A stretch of DNA of 64,000 nucleotides from Campylobacter sp. (GCF_019423325.1 NZ_JAHZBQ010000001.1:434001-498000), one strand, 5' to 3'. Positions 34,635 through 45,181 are shown, counted from the first letter of the stretch. Made by a program: numbers and translations. Notes: generated by a model not told the origin, from the sequence alone.

Positions 34635-35660
34635 ATGAAAAGATATCTTTATCTAGCCGTTATAGCTATGTTTTGCATGGGCGGGGTTTTTGAAGACGCG
34701 GACAAGCTCTATGAGGACGGCGATTATCCTAAAGCGATAAAAATGTGGCAGCGCAGCTGCGACAGCGGAGAGGCGCAAAGCTGCTATAGGCTCGGAAACT
34801 TATATCGATTCGGCAGGAACGTCACTCAAAACTATCAAAAAGCGGCGAATTTTTATCAAAAAGCCTGCGATGACGGAGATATGACCGGTTGCTATGAGCT
34901 TGCAGGACTATACTTTGAAGGCTATGGCGTTAGACAAGATTATCAAAAGGCTGCGAGCCTGCATCAAAAGGCTTGCGACGGCGGCAATATGTTTTCGTGC
35001 AATTTGCTTGCAATTTCATACGAATCCGGTATCGGCGTCTCAAGAGACAGGCACAAGGCTATGGTTTTGCGTCAAATGATTTGCGATAACGGTGATGCAG
35101 ATATGTGCAATAACCTTGCATATTTATATAAAAACGGCGACAAGGTCGGACAGGACTTGCAAAAGTCGGAGAGCTTATATAAAAAAGCGGCTGTTTTGTA
35201 CCAAAAGAAAGCTCAAATAAATCAAAAGAAATGCGATGAAGGCAGCCTATATGAGTGCCAGCGCTTAGCGGATCTATATATAGACGGCAAGGGCGTAGAG
35301 AAGGATTTCAAAAAGGCTGCGGATTTATACCAGAAGGCTTGTGATGGCGGCAGGGCGGCGGCGTGCTTGATTCTGGGAGACTTATACAAAGCAAATAATT
35401 ACCAAAAAGCAGAAAGCCTATATCAAAGCGGGCTAAATTTGCTTAAAAATACTTGCGAGAGCGGGGATGCGGACTCGTGTAGTTATCTCGGGGATTTATA
35501 CAAAAATGGATGGCATATTAAACAAGATAGATCCTTAGCAAAAGAATTTTACGGGAAAGCATGCGATTTAGCAGAGCAGATCGGCTGCGACGAATACAAG
35601 CAATTAAACGAAGCAGAACTCATCGATGATAAGCACGACATCACACCGAGCGCGCCTTAA
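34635..35660 (+). CDS. Sel1-repeat (TPR-like) secreted protein, Hcp family
   Basis: 341 residues with a short signal-like start (MKRYLYLAVIAMFCMGGVF). At least seven Sel1-like repeats of about 36 residues follow, each built as A-x-LYQKACDGG-x-x-x-C-x-x-L-x-x-LY. Paired cysteines recur in nearly every unit, the hallmark of Helicobacter cysteine-rich proteins, whose helices are cross-linked by disulfides. This suggests a periplasmic or secreted scaffold protein. ATG 34635 follows AAAGGGATTAA. Related in repeat type to the genes at 30892, 31428 and 32139, so this stretch is a small Sel1-like cluster interrupted by ppk. Confidence 0.85.
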   Translation: MKRYLYLAVIAMFCMGGVFEDADKLYEDGDYPKAIKMWQRSCDSGEAQSCYRLGNLYRFGRNVTQNYQKAANFYQKACDDGDMTGCYELAGLYFEGYGVRQDYQKAASLHQKACDGGNMFSCNLLAISYESGIGVSRDRHKAMVLRQMICDNGDADMCNNLAYLYKNGDKVGQDLQKSESLYKKAAVLYQKKAQINQKKCDEGSLYECQRLADLYIDGKGVEKDFKKAADLYQKACDGGRAAACLILGDLYKANNYQKAESLYQSGLNLLKNTCESGDADSCSYLGDLYKNGWHIKQDRSLAKEFYGKACDLAEQIGCDEYKQLNEAELIDDKHDITPSAP

Positions 35661-36120
35661 TCCGTGAAGCTTGCATGCTTGCGCGCAAACAAGGCTACGC
35701 AATCAGCGAGCTATCAAATTTTTTAGAATTTTAAAATTCTAAATTTTATAAATTATCTTAGGCGCAGCTTCCTAGAAATACTAGTCTGCCACGATGCCAG
35801 CTATATACTGCGCGTAGATAAAATTCCGCTTGCTTATGATAAAATTTTAAATTTTTTAACTTAAAATTTCAAAGTTTATTTACCCGTCATCGTTTAGTAT
35901 TTCATTAAAATACTTTCAAATTTAAAGTAAAAATTTGTAATTTTAAAAAATGTAAATTTAAGAGATAAAGGCGTAAGCCTGGAAATTCTTTAAATTTAAT
36001 TAAGTTCTATAATTATAAATGATAAATAAATTCTTTTTAATTTAAATTTAAAGAATTTTTCACTAATATATTGCTATTTTTAATAACGCCTATGAGAAAT
36101 AGTATTATAAAAGGATCAAA
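35661..36120. other. AT-rich spacer and leader of the TonB receptor gene
   Basis: About 460 bases. The right part (35930-36110) is almost pure A/T and probably holds the promoter of the receptor gene. AATTATAAATGATAAATAA near 36012 is loosely Fur-box-like, but the match is too weak to call. AAAGGATC precedes the ATG. Confidence 0.45.
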
Positions 36121-39100
36121 ATGAGCTTATTTAGGTTTTCCATTGCAGCGGCGGGAGCGCTTTGTTTATGCGCGGCCACTTTAGCTGCACAGGATGATAG
36201 CGAAGGTGGCTCCCAAAATTTAGGGCAGATCAATGTTACGGGAAACGTAGAAAGCGACCCGCTTACCAAAAAAGTCGGCGAAACTAAAAAGAGCGCCAAG
36301 CAACTTGCCAAAGAGCAAGTTAGCGATAGTAGAGATATGGTTCGTCACGAAACCGGCGTTTCAGTTGTCGAAAGCGGAAGATTCGGTGCTAGTGGTTATT
36401 CGATCCGCGGCGTGGATGAAAATCGCGTCGATATCAGTATAGATGGACTTCGCCAAGCAGAAACACTAAGCTCGCAAGGTTTTAAAGATCTATTTGAAGG
36501 ATATGGAAATTTTAATAACACTAGAAACGGCGTTGAGGTTGAAAACGTAAGACAAGTAGATATCACTAAAGGTGCAGATTCGGTAAAAAGAGGCTCGGGC
36601 GCGCTAGGTGGCTCAGTAGCGTTTGAGACAAAGGATGCGAGAGATTATCTAACGGAGAAGGATTGGTATTACGGATTTAAGCGCGGGTATCAAAGTGCGG
36701 ATAGACAAAACTGGCAAAGCCATGCAGCTGCAGTTCGGTTTAAGTGGTTTGATCTTTTGGCTATTCATACTGATAGAGAAGGACATGAACTAAAAAACTG
36801 GGGTTATAAAGACTATGACCCAGCCGTCATCAGAAAAGTTAGGGAAAAGCCCGATCCGTATAGAATTTACAAGAAAAGCACCCTTGTCAAATTTGGTTTT
36901 CAACCCACCGATACCGATAGATTTAGCCTAGGATACGATAAGTCTAATATAAAATCAGAGGGAATAGACTGGTCGAATCAATTTGCTCTTTATAATACGC
37001 AAACCCCTTGGGGAGCATTGACTAACGATATACGACACACTAACGACACAAGCGAAAGAAAGAATTACTCGTTTTCTTACGAAAATTTCGATGAAACGCC
37101 TTTATGGGACAGCTTGAAATTTAGCTATAACAAGCAGCGCATTAAACTAAAGGCAAGAACGGACGAATATTGCGAGGGCGATAACTGCGCAGGCATTTCA
37201 AATCCGTCTGGTCTACATATAAACGAAAACGGAAAAATGGTAGATAAATACGGAGGCGAGCTGCAACATTCTACCGAGACGTATTACGAACAGCCGTGGT
37301 GGAGTCCTGTTCCCATACCTAGGACGAGAGATATAGTAGTAGATAGTAGAGGCGATAAAGTGGATGATAACACCTACCGAGGATACACGAATGAATTAAA
37401 CACGGGAGGAGTCTCCGATATTTTAGTCAATTGCGATAACTATAACTGCTCAAAGGGTATCGATCTATTTGATACAAATACGTGGAGCTATCAGCACTAC
37501 GACCTTACCCCTGTACCTACCCCTAATGGCAAAGGAAACTATGCGGTAATCAATCCAAAAGATAGCTGGAACGGCGATTCTCTCTTATTGCCGAGCCAAT
37601 ACGGCTTTGTAGATAACAACTGGAAAGACAGGGATCTCATCACCGATACAAAACAATTAAATCTCGATCTTACCAAGGATTTTACTATCAAAAGCTCAGA
37701 GCACACCTTAAGCTACGGCGGGCTTTTTAGTAAAAGCGATAAGCGAATGGTAAACAGACAAGGATACGAGCCTACGAATAAACAGTGGTGGGCCGAAACC
37801 TTTTTCGGCGTAAGAAATACTAACCCCGACTTTCCTATGCTCGGCACTTGGTATGCGGATAAATGTAAGCTATACAACGGAAACGACTATGTAACGCTTT
37901 GTAGCCACGAAGACGATCCTTTTAGCTTTCTTATTCCGGTTGAGACTAAAACCGGAGCGCTTTATGTGGGGGATGATTTTCGCATAAACGATATCCTAGG
38001 CTTTGATCTTAATTATAGATACGACAGAGTGAAGCATAATCCAAGCTACACTCCCGGCGTGACGCCTAAAATTCCGACCGATCTGTTTATCGGTATGTTC
38101 GTTCCCTATACGCCGCTTCCGGGCACTCCGTCTAACGACGAGATAAAAGCTCACAAAGATGCAAATGCAGAAGCCAACGCCGTATATTTAGCTTCTCAGA
38201 AGAGAAAATATTCGGCAAATTCATATTCTTTAGCTACAAGCATCGATCCACTTGATTTTTTCAGACTTCAACTTAAATATGCAAACGGATTTAGGGCGCC
38301 TACTTCGGACGAAATTTACTTCACTTTCCAGCATCCGGATTTTTCGATATATCCAAATTTGGATTTGAAAAAAGAAACGGCAAAGACTAAAGAGATTGCC
38401 TTTACGCTTCATAATTCGCCAAGCTTTGTTACATTGAATTTATTCCAAACGGATTATAGGAATTTTATAGATTTACAATATAAGGGGGAATTTCAGCTTC
38501 CTTATGGAAACGGTGGAAGTACAATGCCTACCTCTGTGTATCAAAACGTAAATCGTCCAAAAGCAAGAGTAAGAGGAATAGAGATAGATTCGAGACTGGC
38601 TTTGGATCAAATTTGGCAGCAATTGCAGGGTTTTAGCATTGGATACAAGCTAAGTATCCAAAAGGGTAGAATGGACATAGGTAATGGCAAAATAGATACC
38701 CCGATGAATGCGATCCAGCCTAGAACGGCGGTTTATAGCGTAAGCTACCAAAGCCCAGGCGATAAATTCGGCGCAGATCTATTTATAACTGCGGTAGCTG
38801 CAAAAAAAGGAGACGACACCTATAATATGTATTGGTATGAGCAAGCGCGAAGCGGCAAAATCGTAAACGGCAAACCTGTAAGCAATAGCGAAGTGGAATG
38901 GAGAAGCGGCGCATATACCACGATAGACTTCGTAACATATGTAAAGCCGATCAAATATCTAACTCTTCGTGCAGGCGCATATAATATAACCGATCGCAAA
39001 TATATCACTTGGGAAAGCGCCAGATCAATAAGGCCTTTTGGAACTAGCAATCTGATAGATCAAGAAACAGGACTTGGTATCAACCGTTTTTACTCGCCGG

Positions 39101-39138
39101 GTAGGAACTATAAACTGACATGGGAGTTTCAGTTTTAA
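36121..39138 (+). CDS. TonB-dependent receptor, hemoglobin/transferrin/lactoferrin type
   Basis: Outer-membrane gated barrel, 1005 residues, probably taking iron or heme from host proteins. Signal peptide about 1-22 (CAATLAA-QD). Plug domain with VRHETGVSVVESGRFGASG and SIRGVDENRVDISIDGLRQ, the pattern of the HmbR/HpuB/TbpA group, then VKRGSGALGGSVAFETKD. The rest is a barrel with long Trp/Tyr/Asn-rich loops. The C-terminus ends in a typical aromatic last strand (YKLTWEFQF). The exact ligand cannot be decided. Expected to be iron-repressed. No TonB/ExbB genes are nearby. Confidence 0.9.
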   Translation: MSLFRFSIAAAGALCLCAATLAAQDDSEGGSQNLGQINVTGNVESDPLTKKVGETKKSAKQLAKEQVSDSRDMVRHETGVSVVESGRFGASGYSIRGVDENRVDISIDGLRQAETLSSQGFKDLFEGYGNFNNTRNGVEVENVRQVDITKGADSVKRGSGALGGSVAFETKDARDYLTEKDWYYGFKRGYQSADRQNWQSHAAAVRFKWFDLLAIHTDREGHELKNWGYKDYDPAVIRKVREKPDPYRIYKKSTLVKFGFQPTDTDRFSLGYDKSNIKSEGIDWSNQFALYNTQTPWGALTNDIRHTNDTSERKNYSFSYENFDETPLWDSLKFSYNKQRIKLKARTDEYCEGDNCAGISNPSGLHINENGKMVDKYGGELQHSTETYYEQPWWSPVPIPRTRDIVVDSRGDKVDDNTYRGYTNELNTGGVSDILVNCDNYNCSKGIDLFDTNTWSYQHYDLTPVPTPNGKGNYAVINPKDSWNGDSLLLPSQYGFVDNNWKDRDLITDTKQLNLDLTKDFTIKSSEHTLSYGGLFSKSDKRMVNRQGYEPTNKQWWAETFFGVRNTNPDFPMLGTWYADKCKLYNGNDYVTLCSHEDDPFSFLIPVETKTGALYVGDDFRINDILGFDLNYRYDRVKHNPSYTPGVTPKIPTDLFIGMFVPYTPLPGTPSNDEIKAHKDANAEANAVYLASQKRKYSANSYSLATSIDPLDFFRLQLKYANGFRAPTSDEIYFTFQHPDFSIYPNLDLKKETAKTKEIAFTLHNSPSFVTLNLFQTDYRNFIDLQYKGEFQLPYGNGGSTMPTSVYQNVNRPKARVRGIEIDSRLALDQIWQQLQGFSIGYKLSIQKGRMDIGNGKIDTPMNAIQPRTAVYSVSYQSPGDKFGADLFITAVAAKKGDDTYNMYWYEQARSGKIVNGKPVSNSEVEWRSGAYTTIDFVTYVKPIKYLTLRAGAYNITDRKYITWESARSIRPFGTSNLIDQETGLGINRFYSPGRNYKLTWEFQF

Positions 39139-39898
39139 AATTTAATCAAGTGTTTGACGTCTTATTAAAACAAAAGCCTTTGGAATCAAAATTTATAGAT
39201 TTATTACTAAATTTAAAAAGATGGCGATAGTAAATCATTTGGCATCATTTAGATTTCCGAATTTTATGCAGCGTGTAAATTTCAAATTTTACGTGACGTG
39301 GCAGACCAAAGGCTCCTGTCTGTGATGACATCAGCTTCGTAATTTTGCAATGATGTTTGTGATCTTTCCGTCGCTTCGAGATCGAATTTTTTGCCCGTGT
39401 AAATTTACCGAGCTGAAAAACATAGCGCCCGTATGTGCTAAAAATTTCGCAGGCGCACAGCCCTTGCACTACGCAAATCGCAGGGGAATTTTAATACCGT
39501 GAATCTGCAAGCGGATCATCTCGCTCCCAAGCAGCGAGAGACTTTTTGCGGCAATGTGCGTAATCTATTTCTCTTCGCTCTATCTCGCCCGCTTGTAACG
39601 ACAAGTCTTATAAACGCAGTGGTCTTTTAAAAATTTTAACTTCAAATTTTGCTCCGAAGCTCGCTAAATTTAAGGAAGAGCCCACACAGATAAATTGTTC
39701 TATTTTAGCGCGGCGCACGAGGTTTTTAAATTTGCGGCGCCCGTAGGAGACTTTAAAGCTCGCTAAGTCTCGCCGTCGTTAGCACGCAAGGCTGATCCTG
39801 CTAGCAATCTTTTGTGCGGTTTATCTCCTTGTATTACTTGCTTAAACTCCCGCCGCGGTATATGTCGGCGCCGGACAAATCATAGCTTCGTTTTAAAT
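39139..39898. other. Long spacer without a supported gene
   Basis: About 760 bases between the receptor gene and the convergent LRR gene. Short open frames exist on both strands but lack ribosome sites. A hairpin TCTCGCT/AGCGAGA (39519-39525 and 39533-39539) followed by TTTTT at 39543 is a weak terminator candidate on the plus strand. AAATTT words are frequent. Confidence 0.5.
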
Positions 39899-41396
39899 TT
39901 AATCCTCATATCCTCTAATGCCAATATGCCTTCCCTCTATCTTAGGAACTACGGGCTTCTTTTTAAGCTTAACGCCATACAAATTAATGCCGTAAAGCTT
40001 GCTAAGGCGGATAAAATCGACGTTAAGCTCCTCTAAATCGGTATCGCGAAGATCAAGATATTTAAGACTCGTCATATTGTTTATACTCTGCGGTAATTTT
40101 TTAATTGCAGTCTCGGAGAGATCTAAAATTTCTAAATTTTTTAAATTTCCTACGCTTTCCGGAAGCTGCGTAATATTTTTTCCGTGGATGTAAAGCTCCT
40201 TTAAATTATGCAGATTTCCGATGCTCTCAGGGATTTTCGTAATGGCTTGGCTGTTAATTTTCAGCTCTTCCAAAGCATCAAGCATGCCGATGCTCTCAGG
40301 CAGACTCTCTTGCTTATATCTGCCAATATCGAGTTTTTTTTAAGCTTTTTAATGCGCCGATACTTTCAGGGATTTCTTGTATATTTTCAGACCAAATATC
40401 AAGCTCCTGCAGATTATGCAAATCCCCTAACTCAGATGGGATCGTTTTGATATTTGAACTTATATGAAGCCTTTTGAGCGACGGGATTTTCACGGCGAGC
40501 CGCAATCTCTGCTCGTCCATATGACCCCACTCCTCAAGATTGGGTAAATTTACGATATTTTCAGGAGGAGAGGTAAAATCTTCGGTCAGCTCCTTTAGAC
40601 TCGGCATTCGCGAAACCTCATCGGGTAGCGCCTCTATATGCGTGTTCGTAAGATATAAAATTTCCAGGTTTTTCAGCTCTGCTAGATACGTAGGCAAAGT
40701 ATGTAAAAAATTACAACTATAACAGTGGAGCTCTCGCAGCTTGCTCATCCCTGTAATCTGCGGCGGCAATTGCGAAATATGCGTTTCATCCAGTTCGAGA
40801 TATTCTAAATTCTTTAAATTTGCTACATTCGCGCTCAACTCTTTTACGGGGCAACGGTCCAAAATCAGAGTCTTAAGATTCGGAATTTTAGAGATATTTT
40901 CACTAATCTCCGTAAATTCGGTAGCGCGCAAGCCTAAATACTTGAGCTTTTTTAAATTTTGTACGCAAGAGGGCAGATCCGAAACTCTCGTGCCTTGCAA
41001 ATCAAGCTTTTTTAAATTTGAAAGCAAACAGATCTCGGGCGGAACCTGCGTAACCTCATCCACTATAATCGGCGAAACGGTCATAAAATTCGCGTTTCTG
41101 CCGAAGTCTAGCTCATCAATGTCCGCAAGCTTTTCATACAAATCCCACGTCGTAGCGATATCGCTAAAGAAGCTTATACCATAGTAATTCTCTCGCCCTT
41201 TATCGCTAAAGCGTAAAAAATTCGCCAAGTTTTGCATTTGCGTATTTTGATCCTCGCTCAGCTTTGGGCTAAACTTCAGGCGGATGCCCTGCGCATCGTT
41301 TGGCATACTAATTTTAATGCCTTTAAAACCGGAGATCGATTGTATGCAGAGCGAAAAAGCAACTGCTATAAATAGCGCGATATAAATCTTTTTCAT
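39899..41396 (-). CDS. Secreted leucine-rich-repeat protein, interrupted by an A8 tract
   Basis: One LRR gene in two frames. From ATG 41396 (preceded by AAGG) the product has a signal peptide (MKKIYIALFIAVAFSLCIQS) and many repeats of about 23 residues (L-x-x-L-x-x-L-x-L-x-x-T-x-I-x-x-LP). Frame one stops at 40314 just after an A8 run (coding strand; T8 at 40334-40341), ending KKTRYWQI. With seven A the sequence reads on as KKLDIGRYKQESLPESIG into the second frame, giving further LRRs to 39899 and about 498 residues in total. Either the gene is switchable by slippage, or read out by transcriptional slippage, or it is broken, or the tract is misread. The protein is probably exported and binds proteins; the target is unknown. 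Confidence 0.75.
40334..40341 (-). repeat. A8 homopolymer at the LRR frame break
   Basis: Eight T on the plus strand, eight A in the coding strand. Deletion of one base restores a continuous LRR frame exactly across the break, which locates the frameshift here. Confidence 0.85.
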
Positions 41397-41601
41397 TTGA
41401 GCTGCCTTTTTAAAATTTAACATTCTTGGTATCTAGCTGCGCGATATTTATAAAATTTAAGCGACCGCTTTTTGCAAGCTTGATTTAAAAATCCTAAGAT
41501 CGCTATGCGCTTTGCAAATCCTATCAAATTTTAAAATTTTAGAATTTCGCCAGTGTCTTAAAGGCGAGGCGAAATTCCAAATCGAAGGATGCTTGTAAAT
41601 T

Positions 41602-42120
41602 TTATTTATAAGCCTTAATCGCTTTGTCTAGAATTTTCTCCGCTTCCGCGGCGCTTGCAAAATCCTTTACTTTGACCCATTTATTCGGCTCTAAAAGCTT
41701 GTAGGTTTCGAAGAAATTTTTGATCTTATCCAGCGTCGCTTTAGGCAGATCGGAGATAGATTTAATGCCCTCATATCGCGGATCGATCTTGCTAACCGGC
41801 ACGGCAAGCAGCTTCTCGTCCATTCCGTTTTCGTCCTCCATCATCAAAACGCCGATTAGACGGCACGGGATCACGCTACCGGCGGCAAGCGGGTATTCGT
41901 TTAGAACCAAAACATCCGCAGGATCGCCGTCGTCTGCCAAGGTGTTGGGCACGAAGCCGTAGTTTGCGGGATAAAACATCGCGCCGTAGAGCACGCGATC
42001 TACGCAGAGCGCACCGCTTGCTTTGTCTATCTCGTATTTGATATTCGAGCCGTAAGGGATCTCGATTACCGCGTTGATTTTATCGGGGCTTGAGCCCACT
42101 TTTATCTTTGAAAGATCCAT
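41602..42120 (-). CDS. ppa: Inorganic pyrophosphatase, family I
   Basis: Hydrolyses pyrophosphate to orthophosphate, driving biosynthesis. 172 residues, normal. Signature regions: EIPYGSNIKYEIDKASGAL and the metal-binding DDGDPADVLVL, followed by IPCRLIGVLMMEDE. ATG 42120 follows AAGGAAAACT. The upstream gene ends 9 bases away, so the two are probably co-transcribed. I recall ppa near adk and aspS in C. jejuni as well. Confidence 0.97.
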   Translation of the reverse strand: MDLSKIKVGSSPDKINAVIEIPYGSNIKYEIDKASGALCVDRVLYGAMFYPANYGFVPNTLADDGDPADVLVLNEYPLAAGSVIPCRLIGVLMMEDENGMDEKLLAVPVSKIDPRYEGIKSISDLPKATLDKIKNFFETYKLLEPNKWVKVKDFASAAEAEKILDKAIKAYK

Positions 42121-42129
42121 AGTTTTCCT

Positions 42130-42486
42130 TTATTTAGAATTTAAAATTTTGATATTTTTCACGTCTATCGTCGTTTTTGTAAAATCTTTATCGATCTCGC
42201 CGCTAATTCGCACGAGCGTATTTTCATCCACGCTCACGCCGCGCCAAACGTCATCGTCGATCTCAACTTCGATGCTATCGCCGTTTTGATCCACAAATCT
42301 ATAATGCTCGTGTCTGAGTTGAGATTTTATCCTGCCGTCGATTACGACAAAAGAATCATCTCTTAATTTAAGCGCTTCTTTGACGCTCGACGGCTGAGTT
42401 TGCGCCGCGGAGCCGCTCGGGACGAACCCGCCCGCGGCGAATGCAGCCGCACATAAAGCCATACTAAGTAAAAATTTTCTAACCAT
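42130..42486 (-). CDS. YgiW/YdeI-family (BOF) periplasmic OB-fold protein
   Basis: 118 residues. Signal peptide about 1-18, then a single OB-fold domain of the bacterial OB-fold (BOF) family: LRDDSFVVIDGRIKSQLR, FVDQNGDSIEVEIDDDVW and LVRISGEIDKDFTKTTIDV. Members are periplasmic stress-tolerance proteins, some affecting metal or peroxide resistance; the mechanism is unclear. ATG 42486 is preferred because AAGGA lies five bases upstream, whereas the ATG at 42492 overlaps that site. Located 9 bases before ppa. Confidence 0.85.
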   Translation of the reverse strand: MVRKFLLSMALCAAAFAAGGFVPSGSAAQTQPSSVKEALKLRDDSFVVIDGRIKSQLRHEHYRFVDQNGDSIEVEIDDDVWRGVSVDENTLVRISGEIDKDFTKTTIDVKNIKILNSK

Positions 42487-42764
42487 ATCCATCCTTAAAA
42501 TTTTAATCTCTGCGTCCGCAAATAGATCTGAAATTTCATTAAATTTAAAATCCGCTCATATTTAACGCTCGCATTAAATTTGCCGCGCGAGCTGCTTAAA
42601 TTTACGCTTTAAATTTGGCTATCTCACGCAACGGCAAGCTATAAATTTAAAAATGCGCTCACTTCGGAGGCGCATTAAATTTAAGTGCGATCCACGATCT
42701 GCGCCGCTTGCAATACGAAAAAGAAGCTGGGTGCGCTTTAAATTTAAGCCGCCATCCAAGCGCG

Positions 42765-43346
42765 CTAGCTCAGTTTTTCGATCTGCGCGGCGATTATAGC
42801 GTTTATGTCCGCTACGATCTCCTCGACCGTGCGCTCGCCGTTTACGCTGTAAAATACGCCCGCGTCACCGTAAAATTTACGGATATCCTCGATCGGCTCT
42901 GAAAATACCGCCATGCGGTTTTTAAAGACTTCCTTGTTATCGTCCGCCCCGCGAGCGCGCCCCAAAACGCGCTGCTCGGCGACCTCCTCGCTGACGCACA
43001 CCTCGATGACTGCGCTAAGATTTACATCATCGTCGCCTCGCAGTACCTCGTCTAGCTTATTCATCTGCTCGACGCTTCTTGGATAGCCGTCGATGATGAT
43101 GAAGTCTTTAGGTGAGCTTTTAATCGCGCTAACGATAGCATTTACGACGATATCAAGCGGCACGAGATTGCCTTTAGAGATGAAGCCGTCTATCTGCCTA
43201 CCAAGAGCGCTGCCGCTTGCTACCTCGGCACGCAGCAGATCGCCTGTGGAGTAGTGCTCGATGCTTTGATTCATCTGAGCGATCATGCTCGCATCGGTCG
43301 TTTTGCCGCTGCCAGGAGCGCCAATGATTAGAAAAAGGCTTTTCAT
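42765..43346 (-). CDS. adk: Adenylate kinase
   Basis: Interconverts 2 ADP and ATP + AMP. 193 residues, a short form without a zinc LID domain. P-loop IIGAPGSGKTTDASMIA at the N-terminus, AMP-binding DGYPRSVEQMNKLDE, and RARGADDNKEVFKNRM in the LID region. ATG 43346 overlaps the aspS stop by 4 bp and is preceded by AAGGAGCAAAA inside aspS. Co-transcribed with aspS. Confidence 0.95.
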   Translation of the reverse strand: MKSLFLIIGAPGSGKTTDASMIAQMNQSIEHYSTGDLLRAEVASGSALGRQIDGFISKGNLVPLDIVVNAIVSAIKSSPKDFIIIDGYPRSVEQMNKLDEVLRGDDDVNLSAVIEVCVSEEVAEQRVLGRARGADDNKEVFKNRMAVFSEPIEDIRKFYGDAGVFYSVNGERTVEEIVADINAIIAAQIEKLS

Positions 43347-45097
43347 TTTTGCTCCTTCTTATGAAGCCTGAGACCTAGCTCGCGAAGCTGCTCGTCTGTA
43401 ACGACGCTAGGGGCTTTGGTAAGCGGACACTGCGCGCGCTGCGTTTTAGGAAACGCGATAACCTCGCGGATACTGCTTGAGCCGGTAACCAGCATCATCA
43501 GCCTATCAAAGCCAATCGCGATACCTCCGTGCGGAGGCGCGCCGAAGCTTAGCGCATCGAGCAGGAAGCCGAATTTCTCCCTCTGCTCTGCAGGCTCGAT
43601 CTTAAGCAGCCTAAAGACCTTTTCTTGAATGTCCGCCTTGTGGATCCTGATGCTGCCGCCGCCAAGCTCGATGCCGTTTAGCACGACGTCGTAGGCAATC
43701 GAGGTAATATCCTCTAAATCAGGCTCGTCGGGATTGTTCGGCATAGTGAAAGGATGGTGCATCGCGGAGTAGCTGCCGTCGTCGTTTTGCTCAAACATAG
43801 GGAAATTTACGACCCACAAAAACTCAAGCCTGTTCGAATCTATGAGACCGAGCTCGTTTGCGAGGAAAATTCTAAATCTGCCCATATAATCAAGCACGAT
43901 TTTCTTTTTGCCAGCGCCGAAAAATACGACGTCGCCGACCTTTAGCTCGCAGCGCTTGATGAGCTCGTCCAGCTCGCTTTTTTCAAAGAATTTTACCAGC
44001 GGCCCCTTTAGACCATCCTCTTTTACTTGGATAAACGCCAAGCCCTGCGCGCCGAATTTTTTCACGTATTCCTCAAAGCCTTGCATCTGGCGCTTGCTAA
44101 ATTTCAGATCGCCGCCCTCGACTTTAAGAGCTTTTACACGGTTAGCCTTGCGGTCTTTGGCTAAATTTGAAAAAATTTCGTTGCTCGATTTTTCAAAAAT
44201 ATCGGCTACGTCGATGAAAGGCATATCGTAGCGCAGATCGGGTTTGTCGCTGCCGTAAAGCTCCATCGCGTCCTTATACTCCATATGTCTAAAAGGAGTG
44301 ACGATCTCGCGGCCGCAGGATTTGAAAATATCCTTTAAAACCTCCTCGGCTACGCTCATTACGTCGTACTGGGTATTAAAGCTCATCTCGATATCAATCT
44401 GCGTAAATTCCGGCTGGCGGTCGGCGCGGAGGTCTTCGTCGCGGAAACAGCGCGCGATCTGGAAGTATTTATCAAAGCCCGAGCACATCAAAAGCTGTTT
44501 GAAAAGCTGCGGGCTTTGCGGAAGCGCGTAGAAGCTGCCCGGATAGACGCGGCTAGGCACCAGATAATCCCTAGCGCCCTCAGGCGTCGCGCGCGTTAAG
44601 ATCGGCGTTTCGACCTCCACAAAGCCCAGCCTATCGAGCGCGTTTCGCGCGGCGATCGCAGCCTTGGAACGCATCTTAAATTTATCGAAGCTTCCATCGG
44701 CGCGTAGATCCAAAAAGCGGTATTTCAGCTTCGTTTCTTCATTGACGCTTTTATCGCCGATTACGAAAGGAAGCGGCTTGCTTGGATTTTCGATCTGTAG
44801 GTCTTCTACCACGACTTCGATATCGCCGGTTTTTAAATTTGGATTTTCCAGCCCTTCGCCGCGAGCTCGGATCTTGCCGACGGCTTTTAGGACAAATTCG
44901 TTTCGTACTTCGTTTGCAATTTCATACGCTTTTTTGCTATCTTTGGGATCGCACACGAGCTGAAGCAGGCCGCTTCGGTCGCGCAAATCTATGAAAATAA
45001 CGCCGCCGTGGTCGCGGTAAGAATTTACCCAGCCGCATACGGTTACGACTTTGCCGACGTCGTTTTTACTCAAATCCGTGCAGTAATGACTTCGCAA
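43343..45097 (-). CDS. aspS: Aspartyl-tRNA synthetase
   Basis: Charges tRNA-Asp. 584 residues. N-terminal OB anticodon-binding domain (VGKVVTVCGWVNSYRDHGG), class II motif 2 FRDEDLRADRQPEFTQID, a GAD insertion domain, and motif 3 with GIAIGFDRLMMLVTG. Related Campylobacterota enzymes are non-discriminating and also charge tRNA-Asn for later amidation; that is family knowledge, not visible here. It starts at TTG 45097 with AAGGAG correctly placed upstream. It heads the aspS-adk operon and is divergent from nadK. Confidence 0.97.
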   Translation of the reverse strand: MRSHYCTDLSKNDVGKVVTVCGWVNSYRDHGGVIFIDLRDRSGLLQLVCDPKDSKKAYEIANEVRNEFVLKAVGKIRARGEGLENPNLKTGDIEVVVEDLQIENPSKPLPFVIGDKSVNEETKLKYRFLDLRADGSFDKFKMRSKAAIAARNALDRLGFVEVETPILTRATPEGARDYLVPSRVYPGSFYALPQSPQLFKQLLMCSGFDKYFQIARCFRDEDLRADRQPEFTQIDIEMSFNTQYDVMSVAEEVLKDIFKSCGREIVTPFRHMEYKDAMELYGSDKPDLRYDMPFIDVADIFEKSSNEIFSNLAKDRKANRVKALKVEGGDLKFSKRQMQGFEEYVKKFGAQGLAFIQVKEDGLKGPLVKFFEKSELDELIKRCELKVGDVVFFGAGKKKIVLDYMGRFRIFLANELGLIDSNRLEFLWVVNFPMFEQNDDGSYSAMHHPFTMPNNPDEPDLEDITSIAYDVVLNGIELGGGSIRIHKADIQEKVFRLLKIEPAEQREKFGFLLDALSFGAPPHGGIAIGFDRLMMLVTGSSSIREVIAFPKTQRAQCPLTKAPSVVTDEQLRELGLRLHKKEQK

Positions 45098-45130
45098 AAT
45101 TACTCCTTTTTAATAAAATTTCAAGAGCCG

Positions 45131-45136
45131 ATTATA
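45131..45136 (-). promoter_or_regulatory. -10 element for aspS-adk
   Basis: Reads TATAAT on the minus strand, 34 bases before the aspS start codon, in the divergent nadK/aspS region. Confidence 0.5.
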
Positions 45137-45181
45137 GTTAAATTTTGCTTTTACAAAGCTAATTTTTTATAAAATAAAACT

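Noticed and set aside
36012..36030. Fur box upstream of the hemoglobin/transferrin-type receptor
   Set aside because: Only a loose AT-rich match; the whole region is A/T-rich, so the match has little weight.
39245..39469. 74-codon frame on the minus strand
   Set aside because: No ribosome site, odd His/Lys/Arg composition and no domain; more likely spacer sequence.
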